Positions 19,696 to 28,687 of a stretch of DNA of 64,000 nucleotides are shown here, piece by piece. Under the pieces are notes generated by a model. The model ran no database searches and was not told the DNA's origin. It saw only the letters and a program-made list of their open reading frames with translations. Numbering within the stretch: the stretch's first letter is position 1; each line of letters begins with the position of its first letter. The position numbers and the translations under genes are program-made. Origin of the DNA: Arsenicicoccus dermatophilus (GTDB taxonomy: Bacteria > Actinomycetota > Actinomycetes > Actinomycetales > Dermatophilaceae); contig NZ_JAKZHU010000001.1 of NCBI RefSeq assembly GCF_022568795.1, positions 1,488,001 through 1,552,000 on the forward strand, in the 5' to 3' direction.

Positions 19696-20120
19696 CTCCC
19701 TCGAGCGGACCCCGTTGCGCGAGTTCCCGCTCCCGCGTCCTTCGACGGCGTGCTTGTCGTACCCCAGGTGCGAGGACATCTCCTCGTCCAGAGCGACCTC
19801 GATCACCGTCTTGGTCAGCATCTTCAGCAACCCGTCCGGGCCGGTCAACGCGACGCCGTCCTCCTGCGCCTGACGGACCAGGCGCTGCAACGCGGCCAGG
19901 TCCTGCTTCGACGGAGCGCGCCCCGACACCGGCGCCACCGGCTGCGCCGGCTCGTCAGGCGAAGTGGCGTCCTCGCTGTCGGCGACGGCGTCCAGTCCCG
20001 GCTCCTGCGGGTCCAGCATCTGCGGCTCCATCAGGCTCACGCCCACCAGTGTCTCGGCCACCATCGGCCCCTTCCTGCCCTACCGGGCAACGGGCCGCTT
20101 ACACCGTTTCCTGCGACAGT
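19696..20120 (-). pseudogene. 5' fragment of a second, different IS256 element
   Basis: Codons from 20064 down to 19696 encode an IS256 transposase N-terminus. It has an acidic, Pro-rich leader of about 40 residues, then PDGLLKMLTKTVIEVALDEEMSSHLGYDKH and NSRNGVRS, where it stops at the right end of the intact IS256. The catalytic domain is gone. A terminal repeat-like GACTGTCGCAGGAAACGG, read leftward from about 20120, marks its outer end only some 15 bp from the rsmE stop. The intact element has thus landed in this one, with loss of the remainder. Confidence 0.75.
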
Positions 20121-20134
20121 CCTGCCTCTGGCGC

Positions 20135-20875
20135 TCACCAACGGGCGCGGGCGAGCAGGACGGCCAGCGCGGCCGGCCCTGCGGACGAGGAGCGGAGCAC
20201 GTGGGGCCCGAGGCGCACCACGTGGGCGCCCGCCTCGGCGAGGGTGGCGAGCTCGTCCGGCGAGATGCCGCCCTCCGGGCCGACGACGACCAGCACCTCG
20301 CCCGCGGCCGGCAGCTCGACCTCGTTGACGGAGGTGGTGGCGTCCTCGTGGAGCACGAGCGCGCACGTCGCCGCGGCCACCCGGCTGGCGAGCTGGCGGC
20401 TGGTGACGTGCTCCCCCACCACCGGGGTGCGCGTGCGCCGGGACTGCTTGGTGGCGGCGGTGACGACCTGCTGCCACTTGCGGTGTGCCTTGGCGGCGCG
20501 ATCGCCGCGCCACTGGACGATCGAGCGGGCGGCGCCCCAGGGCACGACCTCGTCGACACCGAGCTCGGTGGCGGCCTCGATGGCCTGGTCGTCGCGGTCG
20601 CCCTTGGCCAGGGCCTGGATGAGGACGAAGCGGGGGTCGGGCGCCTCGGTGCGGCATACGGACGTGACGGACACCGTCAGCTCGCCGGAGCCGACCTGGT
20701 GCACCGTGCCCTGGACCTGCAGTCCGCTGCCGTCGGAGAGCAGCACATCCTCCCCCGGCTGCAGCCGCAGGGAGCCCGCGGCGTGGCGCCCCTCGGCGCC
20801 GTCGACCACCACCGAGCCGCCCGCCGTGATCCCGTCGAGGGAGCCCGGCGCGAGCAGGAAGAGCGGCGCGGTCAT
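20135..20875 (-). CDS. rsmE: 16S rRNA m3U1498 methyltransferase RsmE
   Basis: A 246-residue SPOUT-class methyltransferase that modifies U1498 of 16S rRNA. It has an N-terminal PUA-like domain (LDGITAGGSVVVDGAEGRHAAG) and a C-terminal knot domain with VVVGPEGGISPDEL and VRLGPHVLRSSSAGPAAL, the AdoMet-binding signatures. Complete. It starts right after dnaJ ends (1 base apart), so it is translated from the hrcA-dnaJ-rsmE message. The next conserved partner, hinT, is displaced by the mobile patch starting about 15 bp beyond its stop. Confidence 0.95.
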   Translation of the reverse strand: MTAPLFLLAPGSLDGITAGGSVVVDGAEGRHAAGSLRLQPGEDVLLSDGSGLQVQGTVHQVGSGELTVSVTSVCRTEAPDPRFVLIQALAKGDRDDQAIEAATELGVDEVVPWGAARSIVQWRGDRAAKAHRKWQQVVTAATKQSRRTRTPVVGEHVTSRQLASRVAAATCALVLHEDATTSVNEVELPAAGEVLVVVGPEGGISPDELATLAEAGAHVVRLGPHVLRSSSAGPAALAVLLARARW

Positions 20876-20876
20876 G

Positions 20877-22004
20877 TCAGCGGAAGGCGTCGCGGAGCTT
20901 GCCGAGCAGCCCCTTGTCCATGGAGGTGAGGTGGGCCTCGGGGGCCTCCTCGCCGCGCAGGCCGGCGAGCTCGCGCAGCAGCTCCTCCTGGCGGGCGTCC
21001 AGGCGGGTCGGGGTGAGGACGTTGAGGTGGACGACCAGGTCGCCGCGGCCGGTGCCGCGCAGGTGGGTGACGCCCAGGCCGTCCAGGGTCACCGTGTCGG
21101 CGGACTGGGTGCCGCGGCGCACCTCGACGTCCTGGGTGCCGTCGAAGGTGTCGAGGGCGATCGTGGCGCCGAGGGCGGCCGCGGTCATGGGGACGTCGAG
21201 GGTGCAGTGCAGGTCGTCGCCGTGGCGCTGGAAGGTCGGGTGCGGCGTCACCACGATCTCGACGTAGACGTCGCCGGGCAGGCCGCCGCCGGGGCCGACC
21301 TCGCCCTCGCCGCGCAGCTGGATGCGCGTGCCGGTGTCGACGCCGCCGGGCACCTTGATGGTGACCGTGCGGCGGGTGCGCACCCGGCCCTCGCCGGAGC
21401 ACTCGAAGCAGGGGTGCGGCAGGACGGTCCCGAAGCCCTGGCAGACCCCGCACGGGCGGGTCGTCATGATCTGGCCGAGGAAGGAGCGCTGGACCTGCTG
21501 CACCTCGCCGCGTCCCTGGCAGGCCGAGCAGGTCTCGGAGGTGGTGCCGGGCTGGCAGCACTCCCCGTGGCAGGTGGTGCACTCCACCGCGGTGTCGAGG
21601 GTGAGCTCCTCGGTGTCGCCGAAGACCGCGGTCCGCAGGTCGATGTCGGCGCGGACCAGCGCGTCCTGGCCGCGGCGGGTGCGGCTGCGGGGCCCGCGGG
21701 AGCCGGGGGCTCCGGCCGCACCGGCGCCGAAGAACTGGTCCATGATGTCGCTGAAGGTGAAGCCCGGACCGTAGCCCGCCGAGCCTGCCTGGGCGTAGGG
21801 GTCGGCGCCCATGTCGAAGGCGCGCTTCTTGTCCGGGTCGCCGAGCACGTCGTAGGCGCGGGAGACCTTCTTGAACTCCTCCTCGGCCTCCGGGCCGGGA
21901 TTGACGTCCGGGTGCAGCTTGCGCGCGAGCCGGCGGTAGGCCTTCTTGATCTCCTCGGCGCTGGCGCCGCGGTCGACCCCGAGGTCGGCGTAGTAGTCGT
22001 TCAC
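20877..22004 (-). CDS. dnaJ: Chaperone DnaJ (HSP40, type I)
   Basis: A 375-residue type I J-protein, the DnaJ2 that lies with hrcA in actinobacteria. The J-domain (residues 1-70) includes [13 protein letters not shown] and the HPD motif in [10 protein letters not shown] Gly-rich stretch follows to about 130. Then come four zinc-finger CxxCxGxG-type repeats ([31 protein letters not shown]), and the C-terminal substrate-binding domains. It stimulates DnaK ATPase and is co-regulated with hrcA through CIRCE. Confidence 0.96.
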   Translation of the reverse strand: MNDYYADLGVDRGASAEEIKKAYRRLARKLHPDVNPGPEAEEEFKKVSRAYDVLGDPDKKRAFDMGADPYAQAGSAGYGPGFTFSDIMDQFFGAGAAGAPGSRGPRSRTRRGQDALVRADIDLRTAVFGDTEELTLDTAVECTTCHGECCQPGTTSETCSACQGRGEVQQVQRSFLGQIMTTRPCGVCQGFGTVLPHPCFECSGEGRVRTRRTVTIKVPGGVDTGTRIQLRGEGEVGPGGGLPGDVYVEIVVTPHPTFQRHGDDLHCTLDVPMTAAALGATIALDTFDGTQDVEVRRGTQSADTVTLDGLGVTHLRGTGRGDLVVHLNVLTPTRLDARQEELLRELAGLRGEEAPEAHLTSMDKGLLGKLRDAFR

Positions 22005-22079
22005 GAATGTCCTTGGCGTCGTGGGTGGTCGAGGGACAGGCAGAGCAGACGATCAGGTATGCCGGAAGGGCTCACGGGC

Positions 22080-23129
22080 TCACCCGCCGAGCTGGCGGCT
22101 GACGTAGGCCGCGACGGCGCGCACCGCGGCCATCGTCGTGGGGTAGTCCATCCGGGTCGGGCCCACCACGCCGAGTCCGGCGACGTGGTCCGGGCCCGCG
22201 CCGTACCCGGTGGAGACCACCGAGGTCGACACCAGCCCGGCGTGGGACAGCTCGTGGCCGATCCGGACGCTGACCACGTCGGCGTCGGAGGGCCGGACCG
22301 GGTCGCCGTGCAGGGCGTCGAGCAGCCCGAGCAGCACGACGTGCTCCTCGAGGGCCTCCAGGACGGGGCCGAGCGTCAGGGGGAAGTCGCCGCCCGCGCG
22401 GGCCAGGTGGCTCGTACCGGCGACCACGACCCGCTCCTCGCGCTCCTCGACGACCATCTCGGACAGGGCCCGGGCCACGGCCTCGACGGCGGAGCGATCG
22501 GCGGGGGCGAAGCTGTCGGACAGGGAGCCCAGCCCGGCGGCCACCTCGGCGAAGGGGCGCCCCGCGGCCAGGGTGTTGAGCGAGCCCCGCAGGGTGAAGA
22601 CGAGCCCCTCGCCCTCCCCCTGGTCGAGGTCACGCCCGGCGTCCACGACGCGCTGCTCGACCCGGCCGGTGGTGACGATGAGCACGACCATGAGGCGGGG
22701 GCCACCGATGGGGACCAGCTCGATGTGGCGCACGCAGGAGCGGGTGAGCGAGGGGTACTGCATGACCGCGACCTGCTGGGTCAGCCCGGACAGCAGCCGC
22801 ACGGTGCGGTCCACGATGTCGTCGAGGTCGACCGCGCCGGTGAGGAACTCGCGGATCGCGGCGCGCTCGGCCGGCGACAGGGGCTTGATCTCGGAGAGCT
22901 GGTCCACGAAGAGTCGGTAGCCCGCGTCGGTGGGGATCCGCCCGGCGCTGGTGTGCGGGGCGGCGATCAGGCCCTCCTCCTCCAGGGCCGCCATGTCGTT
23001 GCGGACCGTGGCGGCGGAGACGCCCAGGGCGTGTCGCTCCAGCAACGACCGCGAGCCCACCGGCTCGGAGGTCGCCACGTAGTCCTGCACGATGGCGCGC
23101 AGCACCTGCAGCCGTCGGGTCTGGCTCAT
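22080..23129 (-). CDS. hrcA: Heat-inducible transcription repressor HrcA
   Basis: A 349-residue repressor that binds CIRCE operators and is helped by GroEL. The N-terminal winged helix includes [23 protein letters not shown] and [22 protein letters not shown]-like dimerisation domain follows. ATG 23129 is preferred because AGGAGG lies 8 bases upstream; the GTG at 23138 would be too close to it. It heads the hrcA-dnaJ-rsmE operon and has a CIRCE element 29 bp upstream, so it is autoregulated. Confidence 0.96.
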   Translation of the reverse strand: MSQTRRLQVLRAIVQDYVATSEPVGSRSLLERHALGVSAATVRNDMAALEEEGLIAAPHTSAGRIPTDAGYRLFVDQLSEIKPLSPAERAAIREFLTGAVDLDDIVDRTVRLLSGLTQQVAVMQYPSLTRSCVRHIELVPIGGPRLMVVLIVTTGRVEQRVVDAGRDLDQGEGEGLVFTLRGSLNTLAAGRPFAEVAAGLGSLSDSFAPADRSAVEAVARALSEMVVEEREERVVVAGTSHLARAGGDFPLTLGPVLEALEEHVVLLGLLDALHGDPVRPSDADVVSVRIGHELSHAGLVSTSVVSTGYGAGPDHVAGLGVVGPTRMDYPTTMAAVRAVAAYVSRQLGG

Positions 23130-23157
23130 GCCTCGCACCTCCTACCCCGTCCTCGGC

Positions 23158-23188
23158 TGGCACTCTCCCACTCTGAGTGCCAATTCTA
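23158..23188 (-). promoter_or_regulatory. CIRCE operator and -10 element of the hrcA-dnaJ promoter
   Basis: TGGCACTC at 23158-23165 and GAGTGCCA at 23175-23182 are 8-bp perfect inverted arms separated by 9 bases, matching the CIRCE pattern (TTAGCACTC-N9-GAGTGCTAA). A TAGAAT -10 element on the minus strand lies immediately upstream at 23183-23188, so HrcA would sit on the start of transcription. Confidence 0.9.
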
Positions 23189-23282
23189 CGCCCGCTCGCG
23201 CGCCCCCACGAACTCCCGTCCCCCCGAGGGCTAGCCTGCAGCCCGGCACAAGCCCGGACGCACCGACCCGCAGGAGGACCTC

Positions 23283-24164
23283 GTGGCCGACCGCTACGGC
23301 ACCGACCCGCTCGCCGGCGACTGGCGCACCCCGCCGCGCGGCCGCTCCCAGGAGGTGCCCGCCTGTCTCGGCCTGGTGGTCGAGGATGTCCAGTCGGGGT
23401 GGTGCGGCGCCGTCGTGCGGGTGGAGAAGGCCGGCGGCGTCCACGTCGTCCACCTGGAGGACCGCGGCGGGCGGGTGCGCGGCTTCGAGATGGGCCCGGG
23501 CTTCTGGGTCGACGGGGCCCCGGTGACGCTCGTGCCGGACAGGAGCAAGGCCCAGGCCCAGCTGCGCGAGGTCCGGCAGGCCGCCTCCCGCACCGCCTCC
23601 GGCTCCCGGGCCGTGCAGGGCGTGCCGGCCAAGGTCGCCAGCGGGTCTCGGATCTTCGTCGAGGGCCGCCACGACGCCGAGCTGGTCGAGCGGGTCTGGG
23701 GCGACGACCTGCGCATCGAGGGCGTGGTCGTGGAGCTGCTGGACGGCGTCGACGACCTGCGTGCCGCGATCGAGGACTTCGCGCCGGACCGGGACCGCCG
23801 GATGGGCGTGCTCGTCGACCACCTCGTGCCCGGCACCAAGGAGGCCCGGATCGTCGAGGATGCCCGGCGCACACCGCGGTATGCGCCATACGTCAAGATC
23901 CTGGGGCATCCCTACGTCGACGTCTGGCAGTCGGTCAAGCCCGCGCGCCTCGGGCTGGAGCGGTGGCCGGTGATCCCCCGCGGCACCTCCTGGAAGCACG
24001 GCATCTGCGCCCACCTGGGCTGGCCGCACGAGTCGCAGGCCGACATCGCCCGCGCCTGGAAGCAGATCCTGGGTACCGTGCGCAGCTACGCCGACCTGGA
24101 GCCCACGCTGCTGGCCAGCGTGGAGGAGCTGATCGACTTCGTGACCGTGCCGCTGGAGGACTAG
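23283..24164 (+). CDS. DUF3097 family protein
   Basis: A 293-residue protein of the actinobacterial DUF3097 family, function not established. It has IFVEGRHDAELVERVWGDDL near residue 122 and GVLVDHLVPGTKEARI near residue 176. These look like the Glu and DxD strands of a TOPRIM-like fold, suggesting a nucleic-acid enzyme. The conserved region HPYVDVWQSVKP follows. GTG 23283 has AGGAGGA 4 bases upstream. It is divergent from hrcA, a pairing common in actinobacteria, and its stop is 3 bases before the nrtR start. Confidence 0.9.
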   Translation: MADRYGTDPLAGDWRTPPRGRSQEVPACLGLVVEDVQSGWCGAVVRVEKAGGVHVVHLEDRGGRVRGFEMGPGFWVDGAPVTLVPDRSKAQAQLREVRQAASRTASGSRAVQGVPAKVASGSRIFVEGRHDAELVERVWGDDLRIEGVVVELLDGVDDLRAAIEDFAPDRDRRMGVLVDHLVPGTKEARIVEDARRTPRYAPYVKILGHPYVDVWQSVKPARLGLERWPVIPRGTSWKHGICAHLGWPHESQADIARAWKQILGTVRSYADLEPTLLASVEELIDFVTVPLED

Positions 24165-24167
24165 CAG

Positions 24168-25190
24168 GTGGAGCAGAGCGTCAACGCCACGACCGAGGGG
24201 GACGCCGCCGGCGCCCCGGGGGCCGCTGCCGGCGGGCTCGTCGCCGAGCTGGTGGCCGTGGTGGTCGCCGTCGCCGCCGAGCGCCCGTGCGTGCTCACGG
24301 TGGACGGCCGGGCCGAGGGCGGGACCGCCGCGCCGGCCCTGCCTGCCGGTCCGCTCGAGGCGGGCGAGCGCTCCCTGCAGGCGGGTCTGCGCAGCTGGGT
24401 GGCCTCCCGGACCGGGCGACGACTGGGGTATGTCGAGCAGCTCTACACCTTCGCGGACGCCGATCGCGGGCTCGACGACGCGATCCACCGGATCTCCATC
24501 TCCTACCTCGGGCTGACCACCGCGGGCGACGAGCCGGGCGCGCGGCGGGGCGCCGACAGGGCGACCGACGCAGGCACCTGGGTGGGGATCTACGACTACC
24601 TGCCGTGGGAGGACCAGCGCGCGGGGACCCGGCTGGTCGACGAGGTGGTGGCGCCGCAGCTGACGCACTGGGTGGGAGCGGCCCGCACCGACGCCGCCCG
24701 CTCCGAGCGGCGGCAGCGCTGCGACGCGGCCTTCGGCCGGGGCGGGCGTGCCTGGCTGCCCGAGGGGACCCTGCAACGCTACGAGCTGCTCTACGAGGTG
24801 GGGCTGCTGCCCGAGTCGAGGCCCGCGTGGCGGCTGCCCGCGGCCGACCTCGTGCCCGGCGCCCGGATGGTCGGCGACCACCGGCGGATCCTCGCGACCG
24901 GGCTGGCCCGGCTGCGCGCCAAGATCCAGTACCGCCCGGTCGTCTTCGAGCTGATGGCGCCGGAGTTCACGCTCGGGGAGCTGCAGGGCTGCGTGGAGTC
25001 CCTGGCCGGGCAGCACCTGCACAAGCAGAACTTCCGCCGGCTCGTGGAGCAGCAGGCCCTGGTCGAGGAGACCGGGTCGATGTCGTCCGGGACCGGCGGT
25101 CGCCCGGCCAAGACCTACCGCTTCCGCCGCAGCGTGCTCCTGGAGCGTCAGGCGGCGGGCACCAAGCTCCCGGCCCGCTCCCCCCGCTGA
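24168..25190 (+). CDS. nrtR: NrtR-type Nudix-related regulator of NAD synthesis
   Basis: A 340-residue protein with a Nudix-like N-terminal domain and a C-terminal winged helix with FELMAPEFTLGELQ and HLHKQNFRRLVEQQALVEETG, typical of NrtR repressors that sense ADP-ribose/NAD-derived ligands. An Ala/Gly-rich N-terminus of about 35 residues and an acidic insert (GDEPGARRGADRATDAG) are additions. The residues of an active Nudix box are not clearly conserved, as expected for a sensor. GTG 24168 begins 3 bases after the DUF3097 stop. Directly downstream is nadABC with two repeated sites in its promoter, which supports the assignment. Confidence 0.85.
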   Translation: MEQSVNATTEGDAAGAPGAAAGGLVAELVAVVVAVAAERPCVLTVDGRAEGGTAAPALPAGPLEAGERSLQAGLRSWVASRTGRRLGYVEQLYTFADADRGLDDAIHRISISYLGLTTAGDEPGARRGADRATDAGTWVGIYDYLPWEDQRAGTRLVDEVVAPQLTHWVGAARTDAARSERRQRCDAAFGRGGRAWLPEGTLQRYELLYEVGLLPESRPAWRLPAADLVPGARMVGDHRRILATGLARLRAKIQYRPVVFELMAPEFTLGELQGCVESLAGQHLHKQNFRRLVEQQALVEETGSMSSGTGGRPAKTYRFRRSVLLERQAAGTKLPARSPR

Positions 25191-25213
25191 CTCACCCCCG
25201 TGCCGTCCTGCGG

Positions 25214-25270
25214 TTGACAGGCCCTGCCCGAGGGTTATGCTCACGTTCAGCATCTAGATATGCTCACGTT
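25214..25270 (+). promoter_or_regulatory. nadA promoter with two direct repeats, probable NrtR operators
   Basis: A near-consensus promoter is visible: TTGACA at 25214-25219 and TATGCT at 25236-25241, 16 bases apart. The 12-mer TATGCTCACGTT occurs at 25236-25247 and again at 25259-25270, with starts 23 bp apart. The first copy overlaps the -10 and continues as an inverted repeat (ATGCT at 25237, AGCAT at 25249). A second symmetric pair AGCAT...ATGCT spans the gap. Binding here would block polymerase. NrtR is the likely protein because its gene lies directly upstream. Confidence 0.75.
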
Positions 25271-25288
25271 GATCCTTAGGGGATCCGC

Positions 25289-26266
25289 ATGACGCTCCAG
25301 CTGCCCGACACCGCCGCGCTGTACGACCGGGTCAGGCACCACGTGCCGCCCGTCGAGTGGGCCGCGATGACCGACGACGTCGAGGCGATCTGGCGTCTCA
25401 AGGCCGAGCGGGACGCCGTGGTCCTCGCGCACAACTACATGACCCCCGAGATCTTCGGCGGGGTCGCGGACATCACCGGCGACTCCCTCGCGCTCGCCCG
25501 TGAGGCGCAGGACGTCCAGGCCCAGGTCGTCGTGCTCGCCGGCGTGCACTTCATGGCCGAGACCGCCAAGCTGCTCAACCCCGGGCGCACGGTGCTCGTC
25601 CCCGACCTGCGGGCGGGCTGCTCCCTGGCCGAGTCGATCACCGCCTCGGACGTGCGGGCCCTGCGCGCCGCGCACCCCGGCATACCGGTCGTGACTTATG
25701 TCAACACCTCGGCGGCGGTCAAGGCAGAGTCCGACATCTGCTGCACCTCCGGCAACGCCGTCACGGTCATCGAGTCCCTCGGTGCCGACCGGGTGATCAT
25801 GATCCCGGACCGCCACCTCGCCGCCAACGTCGCCCGCCTCACCGGGGTCGAGGTGATCACCCACCCCGGCGCCTGCGAGGTGCACGAGCGGTTCACCCCC
25901 GAGGACATCCGCCAGATCCGCGCCGACCACCCCGGCGTCGTCGTCATGGCGCACCCGGAGTGCCCGACCGAGGTCGTGGACGAGGCGGACCTGGCCGGGT
26001 CCACGGCCGACATGAGCCGCTTCGTGGCCGAGCGGCGGCCCCGCCAGGTGGCGCTGATCACCGAGTGCTCGATGTCGGACAACGTCGCCGCGGACCACCC
26101 CGACGTCGACTTCGTGCGGCCCTGCAACCTGTGCCCCCACATGAAGCGCAACACCCTCGCCACGATCCGTCGCTCGCTGGAGACGATGACCCACGAGGTC
26201 ACGGTCCCCGAGGACGTCGCGGACCGGGCCCGTGCCGCGGTCGAGCGCATGCTGGCGGTGCACTGA
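25289..26266 (+). CDS. nadA: Quinolinate synthase NadA
   Basis: A 325-residue [4Fe-4S] enzyme that condenses iminoaspartate with dihydroxyacetone phosphate to quinolinate. It has VLAHNYMTPEI near residue 50, the Cys in ICCTSGNA near 150, and PCNLCPHMKR near 280; together with a Cys near residue 110 (RAGCSLAES) these supply the cluster ligands. It is first in nadABC, with its own promoter and an AGGGGAT upstream of ATG 25289. Complete. An in-frame ATA isoleucine codon at 25682 is part of the dispersed GTATGNCG motif. Confidence 0.96.
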   Translation: MTLQLPDTAALYDRVRHHVPPVEWAAMTDDVEAIWRLKAERDAVVLAHNYMTPEIFGGVADITGDSLALAREAQDVQAQVVVLAGVHFMAETAKLLNPGRTVLVPDLRAGCSLAESITASDVRALRAAHPGIPVVTYVNTSAAVKAESDICCTSGNAVTVIESLGADRVIMIPDRHLAANVARLTGVEVITHPGACEVHERFTPEDIRQIRADHPGVVVMAHPECPTEVVDEADLAGSTADMSRFVAERRPRQVALITECSMSDNVAADHPDVDFVRPCNLCPHMKRNTLATIRRSLETMTHEVTVPEDVADRARAAVERMLAVH

Positions 26267-26267
26267 C

Positions 26268-27797
26268 ATGCCGCCCGTCACGTACGACGGCAGCCCGGTC
26301 GTCGTCGGGGCCGGGCTGGCCGGGCTGCTCACCGCGGTCCGGCTCGCCCCCTCCCCCGTCATCGTGCTGTCCGCCGTGCCCCTCGGCACCCAGACCTCCA
26401 CCGCGTGGGCGCAGGGTGGCCTGGCCGCCGCGGTCGGCCCGGACGACGACCCGCAGCGGCACGCCCGGGACACCCTCGCCGCGGGCGCCGGGCTCTGCGA
26501 CCCCGGTGTGGTGCGGGCGATCACCGCGGCGGGCCCCGCGGCCGTCGCCGAGCTGGTCGACCTCGGGGCCCGCCTGGACCGCGACGACGACGGCCGACTG
26601 GTCCTCGGCCTGGAGGGCGCGCACTCCCGGCGCCGGATCGTGCACGCCCACGGCGACGGCACCGGCGCCGAGCTGCAGCGCACCGCGCTGGCCGCGGCCC
26701 GCGCGCTGCCGTCGGTGACCCTGCTGGAGGGCGCCCGCGCGGTGCGGCTGCTCACCGATGCCCACGGCGTCTGCGGGGTGCTCGTCGACGGGCCCGCCGG
26801 GCGGCGCGTGCTCGCCACCCGCCAGGTGGTGCTGGCGACCGGCGGGATCGGTGGCCTCTACGCGCACACCACCAACCCGCTCGGCTCCCGCGGGCAGGGC
26901 CTGGCGCTCGCCGCGCGCGCCGGCGCGACGCTGCGCGACGTCGAGCTGGTGCAGTTCCACCCCACCGCCCTCGACGTCGGGCTCGACCCGATGCCCTTGG
27001 TGTCCGAGGCGGTCCGCGGCGAGGGAGCGATCGTCGTCGACGAGACCGGCGCCCGGGTGATCGACGACCCGTTGGCCGCCCGCGACGTGGTGTCGCGCGC
27101 CGAGTGGGCCGCCCTCGACGACGGGCACCAGGTGCTCCTCGACGCCCGCGCCGCGCTGGGCGACCGCTTCGCGCAGCGCTTCCCCGCCATCGCGGAGCAC
27201 TGCCGCGCCGCCGGCCTGGACCCCGCCCGCGACCTGCTGCCGGTCCGGCCGGCCGCGCACTACCACATGGGCGGGATCGCCGTGGATCTCGCCGGCCGCA
27301 CCACCGTCCCCGGCCTGCACGCCGTCGGCGAGTGCGCCTCCACCGGGCTGCACGGCGCCAACCGGCTCGCCAGCAACTCGCTGCTCGAGGCGGCCGTCTG
27401 CTCCCGATGGGTGGCCGACGAGCTCGCCCGCGCAGCAGCGGATCTCCCCGCCATGCCGGCGCTGGAGGACCTGACGGCCCGGGCGGCCGCCCTGGCCGAG
27501 GTGCCGACCGCACCCGACCCGGCCACCCTCACGCTCGTCCGGCATACCGTCGAGCGGTCCGCCGGGGTCCTGCGCGACGCGACCGGGCTGGAGTCGGCGC
27601 TGGACCTGCTCGCCCCGCTCGCCGGCCACGACGACGCAGCCCTGGTCGGAGCCCTGCTCTGCGCCGGGGCCCTGCGACGGCAGGAGTCCCGCGGAGGCCA
27701 CACCCGCACCGACGCGCCTGCCACGGCCGCGCCGCACCACACCCACCTGACCCAGGACGACGTCCTGGCCACCACCACCGAGAGGATCGCCTCATGA
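26268..27797 (+). CDS. nadB: L-aspartate oxidase NadB
   Basis: A 509-residue flavoenzyme converting aspartate to iminoaspartate for NadA. It has the FAD-binding GAGLAGLLTA near residue 12, ATGGIGGLYAHTTNP near 190, active-site-region VQFHPTAL near 227, YHMGGIAVD near 330, and LHGANRLASNSLLE near 365. ATG 26268 is one base after the nadA stop; a longer reading would overlap nadA. Its stop overlaps the nadC start (ATGA), so the three genes are coupled. The sequence after residue 480 is a variable tail. Confidence 0.95.
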   Translation: MPPVTYDGSPVVVGAGLAGLLTAVRLAPSPVIVLSAVPLGTQTSTAWAQGGLAAAVGPDDDPQRHARDTLAAGAGLCDPGVVRAITAAGPAAVAELVDLGARLDRDDDGRLVLGLEGAHSRRRIVHAHGDGTGAELQRTALAAARALPSVTLLEGARAVRLLTDAHGVCGVLVDGPAGRRVLATRQVVLATGGIGGLYAHTTNPLGSRGQGLALAARAGATLRDVELVQFHPTALDVGLDPMPLVSEAVRGEGAIVVDETGARVIDDPLAARDVVSRAEWAALDDGHQVLLDARAALGDRFAQRFPAIAEHCRAAGLDPARDLLPVRPAAHYHMGGIAVDLAGRTTVPGLHAVGECASTGLHGANRLASNSLLEAAVCSRWVADELARAAADLPAMPALEDLTARAAALAEVPTAPDPATLTLVRHTVERSAGVLRDATGLESALDLLAPLAGHDDAALVGALLCAGALRRQESRGGHTRTDAPATAAPHHTHLTQDDVLATTTERIAS

Positions 27798-28639
27798 GGG
27801 CCCTGCCCGACGTCATGCTCGAGCCGCTCGTGCGGGCCGCGCTGCTCGAGGACCTGGGCCGCGCGGGCGACCTCACGACCGACGCGATCATCCCCGCCGA
27901 CGCCACCGCCACCGTCCGCCTCGTCGCCCGCGACCCCGGCGTGGTCGCCGGCACCGACCTGGCCCGCCTCGCCTGGACCCTGCTCGACCCGCGCGTCCAG
28001 GTGCGCATCGACCGCCCGGACGGCTCACGCGTCACCCCCGGCGAGGTGATCGGCGAGGCCACCGGCCCGGCCCGCGCCCTCCTGACCGGCGAGCGCGTCG
28101 GCCTCAACCTCCTCGGCCACCTGTCCGGCATCGCCACCGCGACCGCGCGCCTCGCCGACGCCATCGCGCACACGTCCGCGAGCGTCTGCTGCACCCGCAA
28201 GACCACCCCCGGGCTGCGCGCGGTCGAGAAGGCAGCGGTGCGGGCGGGCGGGGGCAGCAACCACCGCTTCGGGCTGGACGACGCGGTCCTGGTCAAGGAC
28301 AACCACGTCGCCGTCGCCGGGTCGGTGACCGCCGCCGTCCGGCTCGCGCGCGCCGAGGTCGGCCACCTGGTCAAGATCGAGTGCGAGGTGGACACCCTCG
28401 ACCAGCTGCGCGAGCTGCTGGAGGTCGGCGCCGACGCGGTGCTGCTCGACAACATGACGCCCCAGGAGCTCCGCGAGGCCGTGGCCCTCGTCGACGGCCG
28501 CATGATCACCGAGGCGTCCGGACGCGTGGACGAGACCACGATCGTGCCGATCGCCGAGGCGGGCGTGGACCTGATCTCGGTCGGGCGGCTCACGCACAGC
28601 GCGGCGGTCCTGGACGTCGGGCTGGACCACGTCGGCTGA
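27794..28639 (+). CDS. nadC: Nicotinate-nucleotide pyrophosphorylase NadC (quinolinate phosphoribosyltransferase)
   Basis: A 281-residue enzyme that joins quinolinate to PRPP, releasing CO2, to give nicotinate mononucleotide. Its features are the N-terminal DLGRAGDLTTDAI, the substrate loop CTRKTTPGLRAVEKAAV with GGGSNHRFGL, KDNHV, and the barrel end ITEASGRVDETTI and DLISVGRLTHS. Complete. It is the last gene of the operon; a hairpin beginning at its stop codon (28638) probably ends transcription. Confidence 0.96.
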   Translation: MRALPDVMLEPLVRAALLEDLGRAGDLTTDAIIPADATATVRLVARDPGVVAGTDLARLAWTLLDPRVQVRIDRPDGSRVTPGEVIGEATGPARALLTGERVGLNLLGHLSGIATATARLADAIAHTSASVCCTRKTTPGLRAVEKAAVRAGGGSNHRFGLDDAVLVKDNHVAVAGSVTAAVRLARAEVGHLVKIECEVDTLDQLRELLEVGADAVLLDNMTPQELREAVALVDGRMITEASGRVDETTIVPIAEAGVDLISVGRLTHSAAVLDVGLDHVG

Positions 28640-28679
28640 CGCGCCGACACGTCGAGCGGGGCCCGAGGGCCGGCGCGTC
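28638..28679. terminator. Hairpin between nadC and the DUF4870 gene
   Basis: GACGCGCCG at 28638-28646 pairs with CGGCGCGTC at 28671-28679, 9 bp with further weaker pairing inside. The left arm starts within the nadC stop codon. It lies between convergent genes, so it could serve both. No T-tract. Confidence 0.6.
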
Positions 28680-28687
28680 CGCTCAGG

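Noticed and set aside
17011-20328. A 1105-residue open frame running from the Gmad2 fragment through the IS256 region
   Set aside because: The part after about 18310 is the reverse strand of the IS256 transposase and of its broken neighbour; a GC-rich genome keeps such antisense frames open by chance.
23879-23891. The close inverted motif pair inside the DUF3097 gene as a regulatory hairpin
   Set aside because: It lies in the middle of conserved coding sequence and its left half does not fully match GTATGNCG; it may only reflect motif density.
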